DNA of 64,000 nucleotides, taken from positions 752,564-816,563 of the forward strand of contig HG738139.1 in assembly GCA_000499405.2 (NCBI GenBank), in the 5' to 3' direction. The translations under genes and the position numbers were made by a program. Shown here piece by piece: positions 13,901-25,900 of this stretch (position 1 is its first letter; each line of letters opens with the position of its first letter). Under the pieces are notes generated by a model, which had not been told where the DNA came from, did no database searches, and worked only from the letters and a program-made list of their open reading frames with translations. The stretch comes from Onchocerca volvulus (lineage: Eukaryota; Nematoda; Chromadorea; Rhabditida; Onchocercidae).

Positions 13901-14347
13901 TTAATTTAAACAAGAGGAAAATAAAAATGATATACTTGAAACGTAAGTTAATTTAGTTACGAGATAATCTCTTTAAAAAATGTTTTTAAAAAATTCCAGA
14001 ACTTGAATAATAAAATTAAATTTCTTTTTTGACTTTCTTCAGCCAATCAAATTTGATCTGGGTAAAAAAACAGTGAAAGGATGCAAACGGTGTAGGACTG
14101 AAATCTCAGAAATATACATTTCTCTATTTCATCTACTATTCTCTTCTTCAGATCGAATTTTATCACAGTTTCAAAAAGAGTGTGATAATAATCAATCTAT
14201 GATTCAAACGATACAAATCACAAAAAGCTAAAACCGACAATTTGGGTTATCTTATGAAATAATTTTATCGACGGAATGCTAGAAAAAAAGTCTAACTGAA
14301 TTTGTATATTTTGGTTTGTGAATTATTGGATTAGAGATTGCTTATTG
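10978..14347. other. Gene-poor A+T-rich stretch
   Basis: Several short reading frames on both strands (for example 11130-11348, 11832-12092 and 13641-13913 on minus) show no domain, signal peptide with sensible continuation, or flanking splice signals that I can defend. I see no gene here. Confidence 0.4.
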
Positions 14348-14641
14348 TCAGCAATAGCTGTCGGGAAAGTTTTGTGTGACAGAGATGAATCTCAGAAGAT
14401 TTGTTAGTTGATGAATAACCATTAGTAATAACAGTATCAAAGAATATCCAGGTAAATTAATTATTGGATTATTCTTCTCTTTGTCGCTCTCATCGATCGT
14501 GGTTGTCGAATTTTTGTCGAAACTGTTGTTGAAAACCACACCATTTTCCAATACCCGAACTTTATCTAAATTCAAGGGCTCCTTCTTCTTTTCTAATCTC
14601 CAATTTATCACCCAATGATTGGTTGACCTCTCTTTTTCCAC
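14348..14641 (-). CDS. C-terminal exon of an unrecognised protein, hydrophobic tail
   Basis: A gattacag acceptor abuts 14641 and the frame is open for 97 codons to a stop at 14348. The translation is polar and Lys/Asn-rich, with a Ser/Thr/Asp stretch (NSTTTIDESDKEKN), then a hydrophobic segment (GYSLILLLLMVIHQL) near the end, suggesting a C-terminal membrane anchor or a GPI-type signal. I could not find the upstream exons with confidence and do not recognise the family. It could be a chance reading frame, but length, splice acceptor and composition argue for a real last exon. Confidence 0.4.
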   Translation of the reverse strand: MEKERSTNHWVINWRLEKKKEPLNLDKVRVLENGVVFNNSFDKNSTTTIDESDKEKNNPIINLPGYSLILLLLMVIHQLTNLLRFISVTQNFPDSYC

Positions 14642-17100
14642 CTGTAATCGTGGCCATTTGGCAACATCTTTATCCTTTTACCGTTTTGACGGGAGCATAT
14701 TTATCCTTTGCTAGTAAACATGTTTCTTCTTTTAGTAAAAACATTTTCATCGTTTTGGCGAAAACATGTTTATCTTTCTGTCTCTTATTTTGGCGGCGAA
14801 CATGCTTATCCTTGTTGATCTATTGAAACTGTTTTCGAGCTTCTTGATTTTTAATATTCCTTGCAAATAATAAATCATATTTCGGAATTTTCCGAACGCC
14901 TTCTCAAATTATTTTGTATCCATTTTTTCAATTTTTTATGAATCCATCATTTCATATATATAAAATGCTGAATTTTATTATACTGCTCCATCCGCCATTT
15001 CAATATAACACCTGCACTTAATTTTTTTATTCCCACATCCACAGTAATTTCTCGATATACACAAACTCCAACTTATATTCCATGGATGTAAACGTCATAT
15101 TATCGAGAAAGAAAAATTACGAGCTGATAGCCACGAAATAATTCTTATAATTTGATTGAAGATATTGTGAGAATAAATAGATTTTTTAAGAATTTTCAAT
15201 TAAAAGCTTCAAATCATTTATATACAATACGAACAAATCTTTCTTTACCGTGAAAGGTTTTTCTTTTGCCTGTTTAGACGAATTTTTTATGTGATAAGGG
15301 ATTTTTTACGGCATAGTTTATTATACAAATACGTTACAATACAGTTATAGATGAATATGAAAAGTGCAGTTGGTAGCTTGAATATTTGTCTTATAGATAA
15401 TAGAGAACTTTATTCGGGGGTTTATTTGAAATTTGTCAAGGTTCGATGAAAAGATTAAATGGGTAATGATGGTACATAATAGCGAAGAAGATCGTGAAAG
15501 GTTAAATAGAAAACGTCTTATAGCAGATAGCATCTCCTTTTATGTAAACTTTGTTGTTTATAATATTCTAGACATGATACATAGACGTAATTATTAGACC
15601 AGAACATAAAATAAGTGTACGATTTTTTCTTATTGATAATGAAACTGGGAAATCTCAGCAAAGATGATAAGTGAGATAAATATGTGAATTAATTCCTCTT
15701 ATTTAAGCCTAAAGAAAAGACTGGGTAATCGATGGCAAATACGAGAATTGGATTTACATCGTAATATCCATTCATATCTGTGGGAAAATTTATTACAACA
15801 CAATACTTTGATTATTTTAATATATTTGCTGAAATTCGGCTTTTTCCGACATCCCTAATTTTAAAATCTTTTCTTACATCTTGCGATATATTAGTCACAC
15901 CATTTACGGATTGATTTCATTCTCATTTGGAAATAACAAACTTCAACTACATATTTTAGCTAAGGTATATTTAATCTTAAACGGAAAGAAACCATGTCCT
16001 TCAAGACCAAATATTACTCTCTTCAATTGCTCCAAATATATTCTACAATTACTACATGTCAACACTTTCGAAATTTTTGTATTTATAATATTATATAGCG
16101 ATTTCTTGGAGTGATAAGATATTGTGTAGATTGTAATTTTTATAAGTGATTTTCAGCTTTGAAAACTTCAAATGACCCGATATATATCACATTTAACATC
16201 CTACTAGAAATATAGGAATTCAAAATGCTATAAAACCTAACGATGTGAATTGAATTGCAGAATTTCTCCTGGCATGCGAGTTTTCTCTCCATCACCTAAA
16301 AAATATCATGGATTCTTCGACAAATCTTTTAGGTTGTTGTACATGTGATATTTTCATTTATTCTTTATTCACCAATTTTTCTTACATAAAAGAATGTTTA
16401 TGACAGACTAAATTTACAAAGTGCTCTTTTGAGAGACGTATCGGAAAATCAATAACAGCAAAAGCATTATTAGCTGAATCAGAATTTTGGATATCATTCT
16501 CCTATAATCAAATGAAATTAACGATGACCAGAGCAATGAATTTCCAACTAGGAGGTAGCAAATAATTGATGATAGTGATGAATAATTTTTTTAATCGAGG
16601 ATTTTGCGGTTCTTTGTCTCATTACGCTTCAATGAAAATCAGGTTAAGATATATATGTTATTCAGTTTTAGGTCTCATAACACCAACACTGTCTACAGAT
16701 TCATCATTAAGAGCATTTTCTTTGGCATTGAAAACAAGCCGATATCATCGATTTCTCCTGGATTTGATAGAATATTACCTAATACAGTCGCAACAGGAAT
16801 ATTTAATCTCCCGTTATATCTACTGCAGTGCGTGAAATTTAACAAGCATATAAGTAGCACCTGCAAGATGAGTGGTGGAATTTCAACGAAGAACAGGTCA
16901 ATAAAGTAAGAATATATTATAATTTCACGACACATTAACTTAAATTTCAAATATAATACTTGAAAGAAAGTAATATGCAACTGATGCATTGTCTGGAGAT
17001 TTCTAAGCATAAATTTTGGAACGAAAGTGAATATTTGATTTATTAGCAGAATATTTTCAGGAATCAGTTCGTTTAGAGTCATATCTGCTCTACAAATTGA
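14642..17100. other. No certain gene; possible minus-strand exon near 16.69-16.87 kb
   Basis: On the minus strand at 16,869-16,693 a hydrophobic stretch (VLLICLLNFTHCSRYNGRL) runs into NPGEIDDIGLFSMPKK and a gtagac donor, which reads like a protein, but no in-phase partner exon was found. The rest shows only short frames. Confidence 0.3.
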
Positions 17101-17130
17101 TTTGTTATCGCAACATTGAACCGCAAAGTC

Positions 17131-18949
17131 ATCGCCCCACATTGCATAGCGTTCGAACGCATCCAGCTGCACCATTACCACTTATGTCGACATACACCGC
17201 AGCACCAGGACAACTACAAGGTTTGGCGTTTGCATATCAACAAGCCTTTTCTGTTTAGGTAAACATTTATGTTGTTTTGAATTTTCATATAATTATGCAG
17301 TAACAAGATTCGAATGACTTTTAATGAGTTCCACTTTGGTTGGCTGTTTCAAAATGAGCAGCCTTTCTATTCTCATCGGACAAAATTGATCATCGAAATC
17401 ATTAAATTTCTTCATCATGCTTTATTATATTGACTAATTCAAACTAAGATCAGTTTCTTCGAATGAGGAGCTATGCGATATTGACATGAATGACGCAATA
17501 GAATTTCATGTATACAGATTGATGAGCATTGTTTAATAAAATTAAATAACTGTCAGTTGCGTCAGTTGCTCATGCTGGACTACCACAAATGTTTCCCTAT
17601 GCGCATGCTATATGCATATGGCGCTGCCATGCCGGTTCATTACAAAATACCGGTTGTGCAGGTATATTCTTCTATATATTTATAAACTAACTGAAATTCT
17701 AAGAAATTTACAATTTTCAAGCATTATTAAGATTCTCAACTATGTTTTATTTTTCCTCTAGCAAGTCAAAATGTTTCGCTGAAGTGAATTTTAATCTTTA
17801 TAAAAAGAAGCTTACATTATTACCATTAATCGTTCCGTTCGATTCATCTTTTATTTATATATTTCTTATTTGAGGATGAACATACATCATACACAAAAAA
17901 TTCTAGACTACGCGAAGTGCTGCTGCAGCAACAATAATTACAACAGCGAATGTTACGAATGGTCCAGTTATTGCAAATACTGCTGGTCTACTGATTGATT
18001 ATCATGAACAAATCAACTCATTGATGAAATCAATAGCAACAATTTATGCAAGATTTCTCTATTGTGTATGCTCTTGAAGCCAGTCAACCCTACACTCAAT
18101 AAATGGTCAATAATTTAGATACAATGACAGGTTTAGAAGTCATTTAAAGATGCAAAGAATTGTAAGCTAAGATTCATGTTGCATGTTGAATGACATTTCA
18201 ATAAAAATTAAGAATGCAGTAGATATATGTCAGACTTTTCAAAATTATAAGTTGAAAAAAAACCGCATGTTCGACATTTCTTATGTGCTCAAAATTATCT
18301 TAGTAAATGTACTATTTTAAACAAAAAATATATGCATTTAACCCAAGAATAGTGGAGAAAACATTTAAAATTAATATTTAATTTAAGTAATTTTAAAATT
18401 GTTATATTGTTAGATATAATCAGAAGTAGCAGGTATTCCGAGATTGAAATATAGATGATAAAACATACTACGATAACTAATTACACTTTCAATGAATATG
18501 AAATTATTTTGAAATAGTATGATAAAGCAGTAAGATTCAATTCTCTGTAATTAATTTGTATCCCAAGGATTAGTAAACATGAAATTATGATGAATAATAG
18601 ATTAAACAATATATGTTTTCTATGTTTACTTTTACGTGTCTATGCATGCGTATGCTTGTGTGTGTACTTATGTATGAATTTGTGTCAAATGCACCGAATG
18701 TAATAATATTTTTTCGTCCAGCTGATAAATCAACCTAACTTAGTCTGCTTTTATTTACTTTGATCCATTCAAATAGCAACAAAAACAACTAGTAAGTACA
18801 ACAACAACAACAAAAACAACCAATAGCAATATCACGCTATTCGCATCTGGAACGCCACAATCGCCGCATACTGTACTTGTTCCACTTTCATCTGCAGAAG
18901 TTCCACAATACACATAGCCGCATTTGTATGTCCAAGCACCGGTTTGTTT
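17131..18949 (+). pseudogene. Ala/Pro/Gln-rich exons of an unidentified gene, copy A (decayed)
   Basis: Four protein-like segments lie in order: near 17,165-17,252 (PLPLMSTYTAAPGQLQGLAF), 17,567-17,661 (AGLPQMFPYAHA then, after a 2-base shift, YGAAMPVHYKIPVVQ, ending at a gtatat donor), ~17,920-18,060 (Ala/Thr-rich, then GLLIDYHEQINSLMKS), and ~18,780-18,949 (Gln run, then SPHTVLVPLSSAE). Composition recalls the low-complexity tails of RNA-binding proteins, but no RNA-recognition motif is present and I do not name a family. The second segment needs a frameshift. The last segment has both a frameshift and a stop relative to the copy at 51.9-52.1 kb. A further Gln-rich stretch with a cacaa/gtaagg donor lies at ~20,170-20,311. 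Confidence 0.4.
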
Positions 18950-19316
18950 GCTTTGCTTGTACGTTTACTTTTTACTCTTTTGGTACAAATTAATCCATTT
19001 GTGGACCTTAAAGATTTTTACATTTAGAAAGATCGTTATGACAAATGACGCGATTTAAATGGAACGTAAATGGATTTCGTGGGAGTGAATCTTGTACATT
19101 AAAACTAACCTGATCAAATTAGAAATTGCGGCTCCATTTCAAAGAAAAAAAAAAAACAGAACTATTCGATCTACTGCTCAGTAAGACAAGTATCCCAAAC
19201 GGAATTGAAAACAGCTACTGACATTTAATGACATTCAATATGACATTAAATGTTCTCATCGGTACTGAAAATTTAATAGATCAACCGATTTCGGACTGAG
19301 TCAGAAATATTTGATA
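17850..19316. repeat. Segmental duplication, copy A, older diverged part
   Basis: Colinear with 48,248-49,203 plus ~51,894-52,436. Homology starts at a shared T-rich stretch followed by cttatttgaggatgaac. Substitutions and small indels are frequent here, of the order of one in ten by eye. Copy A has no insertion at 18,756-18,769, where the other copy carries ~2.7 kb of bacterial-type DNA. Confidence 0.85.
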
Positions 19317-19437
19317 CACTGCTTGATATGAGAATAATTAATAGACAATATATTTATTGTATAGCAATTGTCGTGGATTTTTCTGAATCCGTGATGAGTA
19401 ATGTCGATCAACAACAAAATACCACCAGTGAATCTAG

Positions 19438-19530
19438 GCGAGTTGATCTGAGTTACGTCGAGTCGAGTTGGATTGAGTAGCATCCAATCGATTGGGCTAA
19501 GTTATGTCGAGTCGAGTTGGTTGAGTCGCG
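19438..19530. repeat. Short GTCGAG-rich tandem repeat
   Basis: Two imperfect units of about 60 bases containing gtcgagtcgagttgg and then ttgagt plus a gcatcc/gcgtcc variant. It is present in both copies of the duplication (second copy near 52,558-52,650) and is unusually G+C-rich for this region. No coding role is evident. Confidence 0.6.
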
Positions 19531-22500
19531 TCCACACCGTATTATAAAATCTTTATATGAAGAAGATGGCTATTTTCTTGATACAAACAGGTTTATATGT
19601 ATTAGAGATGGGAGTGATTTACATTAACACGGGAAATTGTTAAGACCCAATTAAAACATAAGCATCGTAGCAAGTTCTGATGAGAAGATTATGATGTGAC
19701 TTTGGACAGAAATGTGAATTTAGATGAACATTGTGAGCAAATTGATGGCAAAAGCATTTCCTGTATGTCAGGAATACAAACATATTGGCATCGGTAAAAA
19801 CAGAAAAAAAATGGGAATGCAATGGGAAATATCAGTTAAATATTCACAATATTGGTTACATTCCTTTACAATGAGAAAGTTATTTGATTATTTATTTTTT
19901 TGGTATTTGGTCGCGATATCGGAATTCGCGAACAGCAACTCTCACAGATTAAGATTTCACTTGCATGTCATCCATTGTTTGTACCAAAGATATATGTGAA
20001 ATCTACATGAAAGTGAATAAATTCCCGTTATCTGTAAGGATTGATTTTCGGATGTAAATTTTTCGATTTGGAAACTTTCAAACATTGCGAGTGCTAATTA
20101 TTTAATTTTTTTCACTTGAAGAAGATTCAAGAAAAATCTATATAAATACGGAAAGCCATCGACAATTCATTTGCTGCAGCAATTTCCGTCCATTATGTTT
20201 GGACAGTCAAACTCTGTAATGACGTATGGTCCAAAACCAATTCTTCATTCATTTGTTGCAGCCCAACGGCGCACGTTCTATTTTCACAAGCACATCAAAC
20301 ACATGCACAAGTAAGGATTTTGTCTTGCATTTTGTGGTAACTCACGTTAACAGAGTTATAATCGGAATTTCTCCTTGATATTTCTTTTGATAGAAGGCAT
20401 CATAGTTTTCTTTAGAATGATGTTTTTATGGTCAAGTCGGCATTCAGTTTCCATGTTGCAACTGGGAAGCTTTGATTTTCAGAATGATTTGACTATTTTT
20501 TTCTTTCTTGGTTTGAAATGATTAAAAGCTTCATCAGTAGATACGCTTAACGAGAGCAGTCGATATACTGACCGCTATTCCTTATAGGTCCAATGTGACA
20601 TTCAATCCAGACTATCAGATCAAGAAATATGAGTACTTTTCATTTTGGATGTTTCTATCGTGTGTATTCTAACAGGAGTGATCATTGAATTACTTGCTTT
20701 GGAAAAACCGCGAATATCAAGTATTTTGCATCATCAAGCCCCTTTTACTGATGATCATTATATTTACGTTTTGGCAACTTGGTGAAAATAAAAAATTTTT
20801 GTCTCAAACTGAATCAAAAACATATTCATCAAAGTGGTGATTTTTCAAGAGACAGGACTTTTTACTAGCCTAAAATAAATAGTGTGTTTTTTTTTGGCCA
20901 ATAAAACTATCATTTTTGCTCATTCATTCCCAATATACTCCTGAAATAAAAGAAAAATTTGAATTGGAATTAAATAGATGACTATTTCAAATAAATAAAT
21001 ATTTATTTTGTACAATTTTTTTTAGAATCATCCAGGTTTAAAACATATATTTATTTGCAATTTTTTGACATATTATCGAGTAATTACGATATATTTCTAT
21101 TCATTTTTAAAACGTTAATTTTGCATAAATTCTTGTACATTTGTTAAATTGTCAAGAATTCTCTTCAAATTTTAGATGCATACTTTCCTTGTGAATTTCT
21201 TATTGCATATTTTTTACGCAGTTCAAACACATATTTCAATATGATTTTTGCATATATTTTTCCCAAAATAGCTTTCCAATATTTTTAATTTTAAAACGTA
21301 TTTATCAGCTTTTCTATAAATTTTTGCAGATAATTTTTGCATAACTCCAAATATTGTTTTATATCCTTTTGTTTCAGTAGAGCTTTTTCTGATTTTTATA
21401 CTTTTTTCTTACATTTGAAATTGAATTTTAATTTTAATCTGCCTTTTTTCTATTTTCATATTTTTCCACTTGTCTTTCTCCCTTTTACTAGATCTTTCAT
21501 TCTTCAATTTGTTTAATTTCAAACGAGAAGATGAATCTGTAATAATATTTGCTGCGCTTTTATTTTCTCCAATTCTTAAAAACAAAAAACGAGATCAGTA
21601 TTTCAAAGAATTTTTCTATTAAACAGTAATTTTCTCTAAATTTATTGCTTTAAACGTTGACTTTTTAAATGATTCGTAATTTGCTTGGTTAAGTGAACTA
21701 TCTATTCATGTTATTTCACTAACACATTACAAATCCTTCAGATTTTTTTCGTTAAGATACACGCGACATATTAGTTTACAATACTTAATCGAAACTTTTT
21801 TAGATAAATTCACCAACGTTTATCGACGAAAAAAGTTCAGTGCAATTCTGATGTAATAGAAACATATTTTACTGCATAATATTTCTCTTAAAATTTATGA
21901 CAAGTCCATTGAAAAGCATTAAAAAATTTCTTCAATGTGTTCAAAAACTACTTCAATGTTTGAAATTGTTGAAAAAAGTGTAAATACCAGGAAATATAAA
22001 AAAAAAGTATCCCTTTTCTCTTCCGGAATTTCTTTTCTACTTTCTTTGTTTCATATTTAAAACTGTTCTCTCTGTTTCTTACATAAGATAAAATGATAAA
22101 ATTAGATGAATTACCATTGTCCAGATAACGATTTCAAATTCAACTAGAACAAGTCTTCCATCTATTCGTTTTAAGACATAATTTTTGGCATAAACTAATT
22201 TTTGAGAAGAAATTTTTTCGTGAGACAAAAATTTGCGCAAAGTTCAGTTTTCAGCTTCCAAATTGCCATGCCTTATAAAAAGAAGAGGAAAATGGAAAAT
22301 TTTCTAAATAAAACTAATTGTTTTATTCAGAATTTAAAATTACGAAAAAGCAACTGACCAAATAAAAGAAAGTAAGCAAGGAATTTATTGCGGCCTATGC
22401 AAATTTCAGACAATAAAAGCGAGGTAAATTTATTTATATAAAAATGTTTGACTAATTGGAAATATCAGTTCTTTGTGTGTTGTGATTTTGCGTAAGTGAG

Positions 22501-22894
22501 TTGAGGTCATCTCTCTGACAAGAGAGAAGTTGAGATAACGGACGACGGAAAGGTTATTTATGTTCGAAGTGTGGTGTAATTAGCAATTTAAATTAAATTT
22601 TTCCTTTCAAAATTTCTGCTTAGAATACATTTTCAACTAGTATTATACCTTCCTGTTCTTTCTGCGTCTTAAGTAAAAAAACGATGTAAGACTGGTCTAT
22701 ATTGTCATAAAAAGAAATTGAAATAAAAATCACTACATGAAAAAATATGGTCAATTATGCCAAATAGCGTAATGCAAACGCAAAATAAAGTATGTTTTGT
22801 GTTGGAAGGGTGACCAACTGTTGTTGGTCAGTTTGCGAAACTTAGATTTCAATGAATGAACTTTAATGAAAGCAGTTTTAGTGAAATCTCATGA
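19531..22894. other. Intergenic DNA upstream of trehalase copy A
   Basis: About 3.4 kb of A+T-rich DNA, conserved only because it is duplicated at 52.65-56.01 kb. Apart from a possible Gln-rich exon near 20,170-20,311 no gene is apparent; short frames at 19,640-19,999 exist in both copies but look accidental. Confidence 0.4.
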
Positions 22895-22908
22895 GCTAAA
22901 ATTTCAGG
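22895..22908 (+). promoter_or_regulatory. Probable spliced-leader acceptor of trehalase copy A
   Basis: The sequence aaaatttcag lies one base before the ATG at 22909, the usual position for nematode trans-splicing. It is identical in copy B (56,012-56,025). Confidence 0.55.
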
Positions 22909-25900
22909 ATGTGGTCTTCTACAATTTACAGACATGTTCTATTTATAATGGCTGTGTTGACACGCTTCGTACTATTGTCACAACCATCTCTTTCAGAACT
23001 CAATAAGGTAATAGCTGGTATCCAGAAGGTAAAAGAGAAGGAAGGTATCAATGATGTGTGCGATGAAACTGACGGCACTGGAAATTGGTTCGTGATGAAT
23101 CTCAAAACTGTTCGGAAACAAATAAATAGACTAGACAACAATTTGCATTGCCTTGCAAGCAGGCGGCAAATAAAAAATTAGAAAAACATTGGATTATACT
23201 CTGATACTGTATAGATTTTCTCTTATTGAACTTCTCAATTACTGTTGAATTCCAGAATTTCTAATATTTCGTATGAAAAATCTGTTTCAATATGTTGCCT
23301 AAGCCTGATCACAAAACTCTTCTAGGTTTCATTTTGAATCCAGCTTTCTCCATATGGAAATTTCAAATATATTCATTTTAGGAATATATACTGCAGCGGT
23401 ACTATACTTGCAGCTATCAATCTACACCGTCTGGAAGTGGATTCGAAGACATTCGTCGACAGACCATTGAAATCCGATCCACGTAGGAATGAAATTTGCA
23501 TAAAAATTTTTTCAATCTTATAGATGTCGAAAAACCTATAGTGTCGCAAAAATGCATACATCAGATACTCTTCGCGGTTATGAATGACAGAAAATCACTT
23601 TCATATCTTAAAGGAAACGTTATCTCTGCAAAATATATTGAGTGAAATTTGATACTGATTATGCAATATTTTAGAATTTGTTTTAAAAGAATTCAAAAAA
23701 GCATTCGGAAAACTATCGATAGATAAAATTAATGCGAAGAAGCTCGTAGAATTTCGAAAACGTTTTTTTGGCGAGCCAGGGATGGAATTGAAGAGTTGTC
23801 ATATTTCGGAATGGAGGGAATTACCGCCGAAAATCGCGCGAATAAAAGATAGAGCTTTGAAAAATTTTGCAGTATTTTTGAATCGAAGATGGAAAGATCT
23901 ATGCAGACAAGTGAGAACAGTAAAAAATTTTTATCGTAGGGAACTCGTGAACTATATGCTCAAAAGATGGGAAATATGATTTTTTTTTTAAAGGATTAAT
24001 TATTTGAAATAATAAATATATTAAGCTAAACTGGAAGATCAATTCATGCAAATGTATTTCAAGATAATTAAAATCGAAAATCCGAGACAGAATTCATTGA
24101 TCGAAGTACCTCATCAATTCATCGTGCCAGGCGGTCGATTTAGAGAATTCTATTACTGGGATGCGTATTGGATTGTGAAAGGTTTGATTGCGAGCAACCT
24201 CTTCGAAATGGTCAAGAATATGCTGAAGAATTTCATCTATTGTGTCAAAAAATAAGTTTTTATCAATTACTAATCCATATTTTATAATCGACTGTAAAGC
24301 ATTTTTTTCGATAAATCCTCACTAAATATGAAGCCATAATATACCTTCTTTTCTGATAAAAGGTGCAAGAAATGAAATGCGGAATTAGAAATTGGCTGCG
24401 AAATAAACGGAAAAAAAAAATGAAAGAAATATTCCAAAAACAAAATTATTAGCCTACGATATTGAGAACGACGGATAAATAATCAAAAAAAGATTAAATG
24501 AAAACCAATCAATGAGGAAAAAACATCACTTTGATATAAAGAGTTAATTCACGTTAAAAACTGTCCATCAACCTATGTCCGTGACATTTCAGAAATGTTT
24601 TCTTAGAGATTGCTCATATGGAGCAGATTGAAGTTATTTGTGGTATCAATCCATTTCCAAAAAAAGACTGATAAAAACCAATGATTAATAAGGAATTGAG
24701 TACAAGATCTCTTAAAGAAAGATTTAATGCTTCAATGTGTTATAAAACTGTTGCTTATTATTGTATGTCAGTAAAGGAAAAACACTTATTCCTTACGACG
24801 ACGAAGAAAAAGTCGCAGAAAACATCCTGAACTAATTCAGTGTCATATCCCTTATTATTGACTAGTACTTTTTTAATTTAGCAGAATTATTATGCACTTT
24901 CAGAATAATCCTTCATTTCAGGTTCGGTTTTGTACCGAATGGCGGACGTGTTTATTATTTAAAACGTTCACAGCCGCCATTTCTCATCCCAATGGTATAT
25001 GAATATTATGAGGCTACGAGAGATACCAAGTTTATTAAAGAAAATTTCGATCATCTCGTGAAAGAATACGAATTTTGGGTTAACAACAGGTAAATAATCA
25101 TTAAACACTCATTTGGATATAAAATATATTCGGCAAGCGTTTGTTGGTATACAAAGTAATTTTTACGATGAATTTTGAATCGAACTTCCTTCTAAATTTT
25201 CATGAAAATAGTTACATATTAATGATAAAACTTGCTACATTTACTGGTATGATCTCTGATATCGGTGTCGAATACATTGTTCTCTTTAAGACATTTAGTT
25301 CTAAAATAATGGCTGTATCAGAGATTTAAAAGAATAAATGATAATATAACTGTGAACGATTAAGATCAATGAAAATAAAAGATGAGAAGGGATATGAACA
25401 TATTGTATATCAGTATCGTACTGTTTCAAATGTACCTCGTCCGGAGTCATTCCGAGCTGATATTGAAGTGGCCACAAAAGTCGGAGAAAAAGATAGGCGA
25501 AAATTTTTTCAGGTAATGTAATTCAAGTAAAAAAGTTGGAAATATTGCTAAACCATCATTCTAGGATACTGGAAGATCTGTTTTTGTATATTTATGTTAA
25601 TTTGTAACATATTCATTAAATGACTACAAAGATGAAATAATGTTATGAAGAATGAGTAAGAATTATAATAATCCAACATAGCGTAGATATTTTGCAGGAT
25701 TTAGCGTCAGCGGCAGAATCTGGTTGGACCTTTTCGTCGAGATGGTTCAGAGATCGGAAAACATTGCAGACGATTGAAACAACTAATATTTTACCTGTCG
25801 ATCTGAATGCATTAATTTGTTGGAATACTAATATTCTCAAATATTTCTCTAACATTATTGGTATATTTTCCGTTTCTTTGCTCCTTTCTTGATGTAAGCT

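Noticed and set aside
16693..17181. 162-codon minus-strand frame
   Set aside because: Overlaps plus-strand Pro/Ala-rich coding sequence at its upstream end and lacks an in-phase neighbour. Only the 16,693-16,869 part looks protein-like, so it was not called as a gene.
19640..19999. Frames conserved in both duplication copies (19,640-19,822 minus; 19,724-19,999 plus)
   Set aside because: Conservation follows from the recent near-identity of the whole block, and the two frames overlap on opposite strands; no domain.
22501..22560. Small hairpin tctctc-tgacaa-gagaga as a possible RNA gene
   Set aside because: Short stem, no recognised RNA family, and shared between copies only through the duplication.
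24046..24255. Separate small gene starting with [14 protein letters not shown]
   Set aside because: It is exon 4 of trehalase extended by intron sequence; the PGGRF signature places it firmly.
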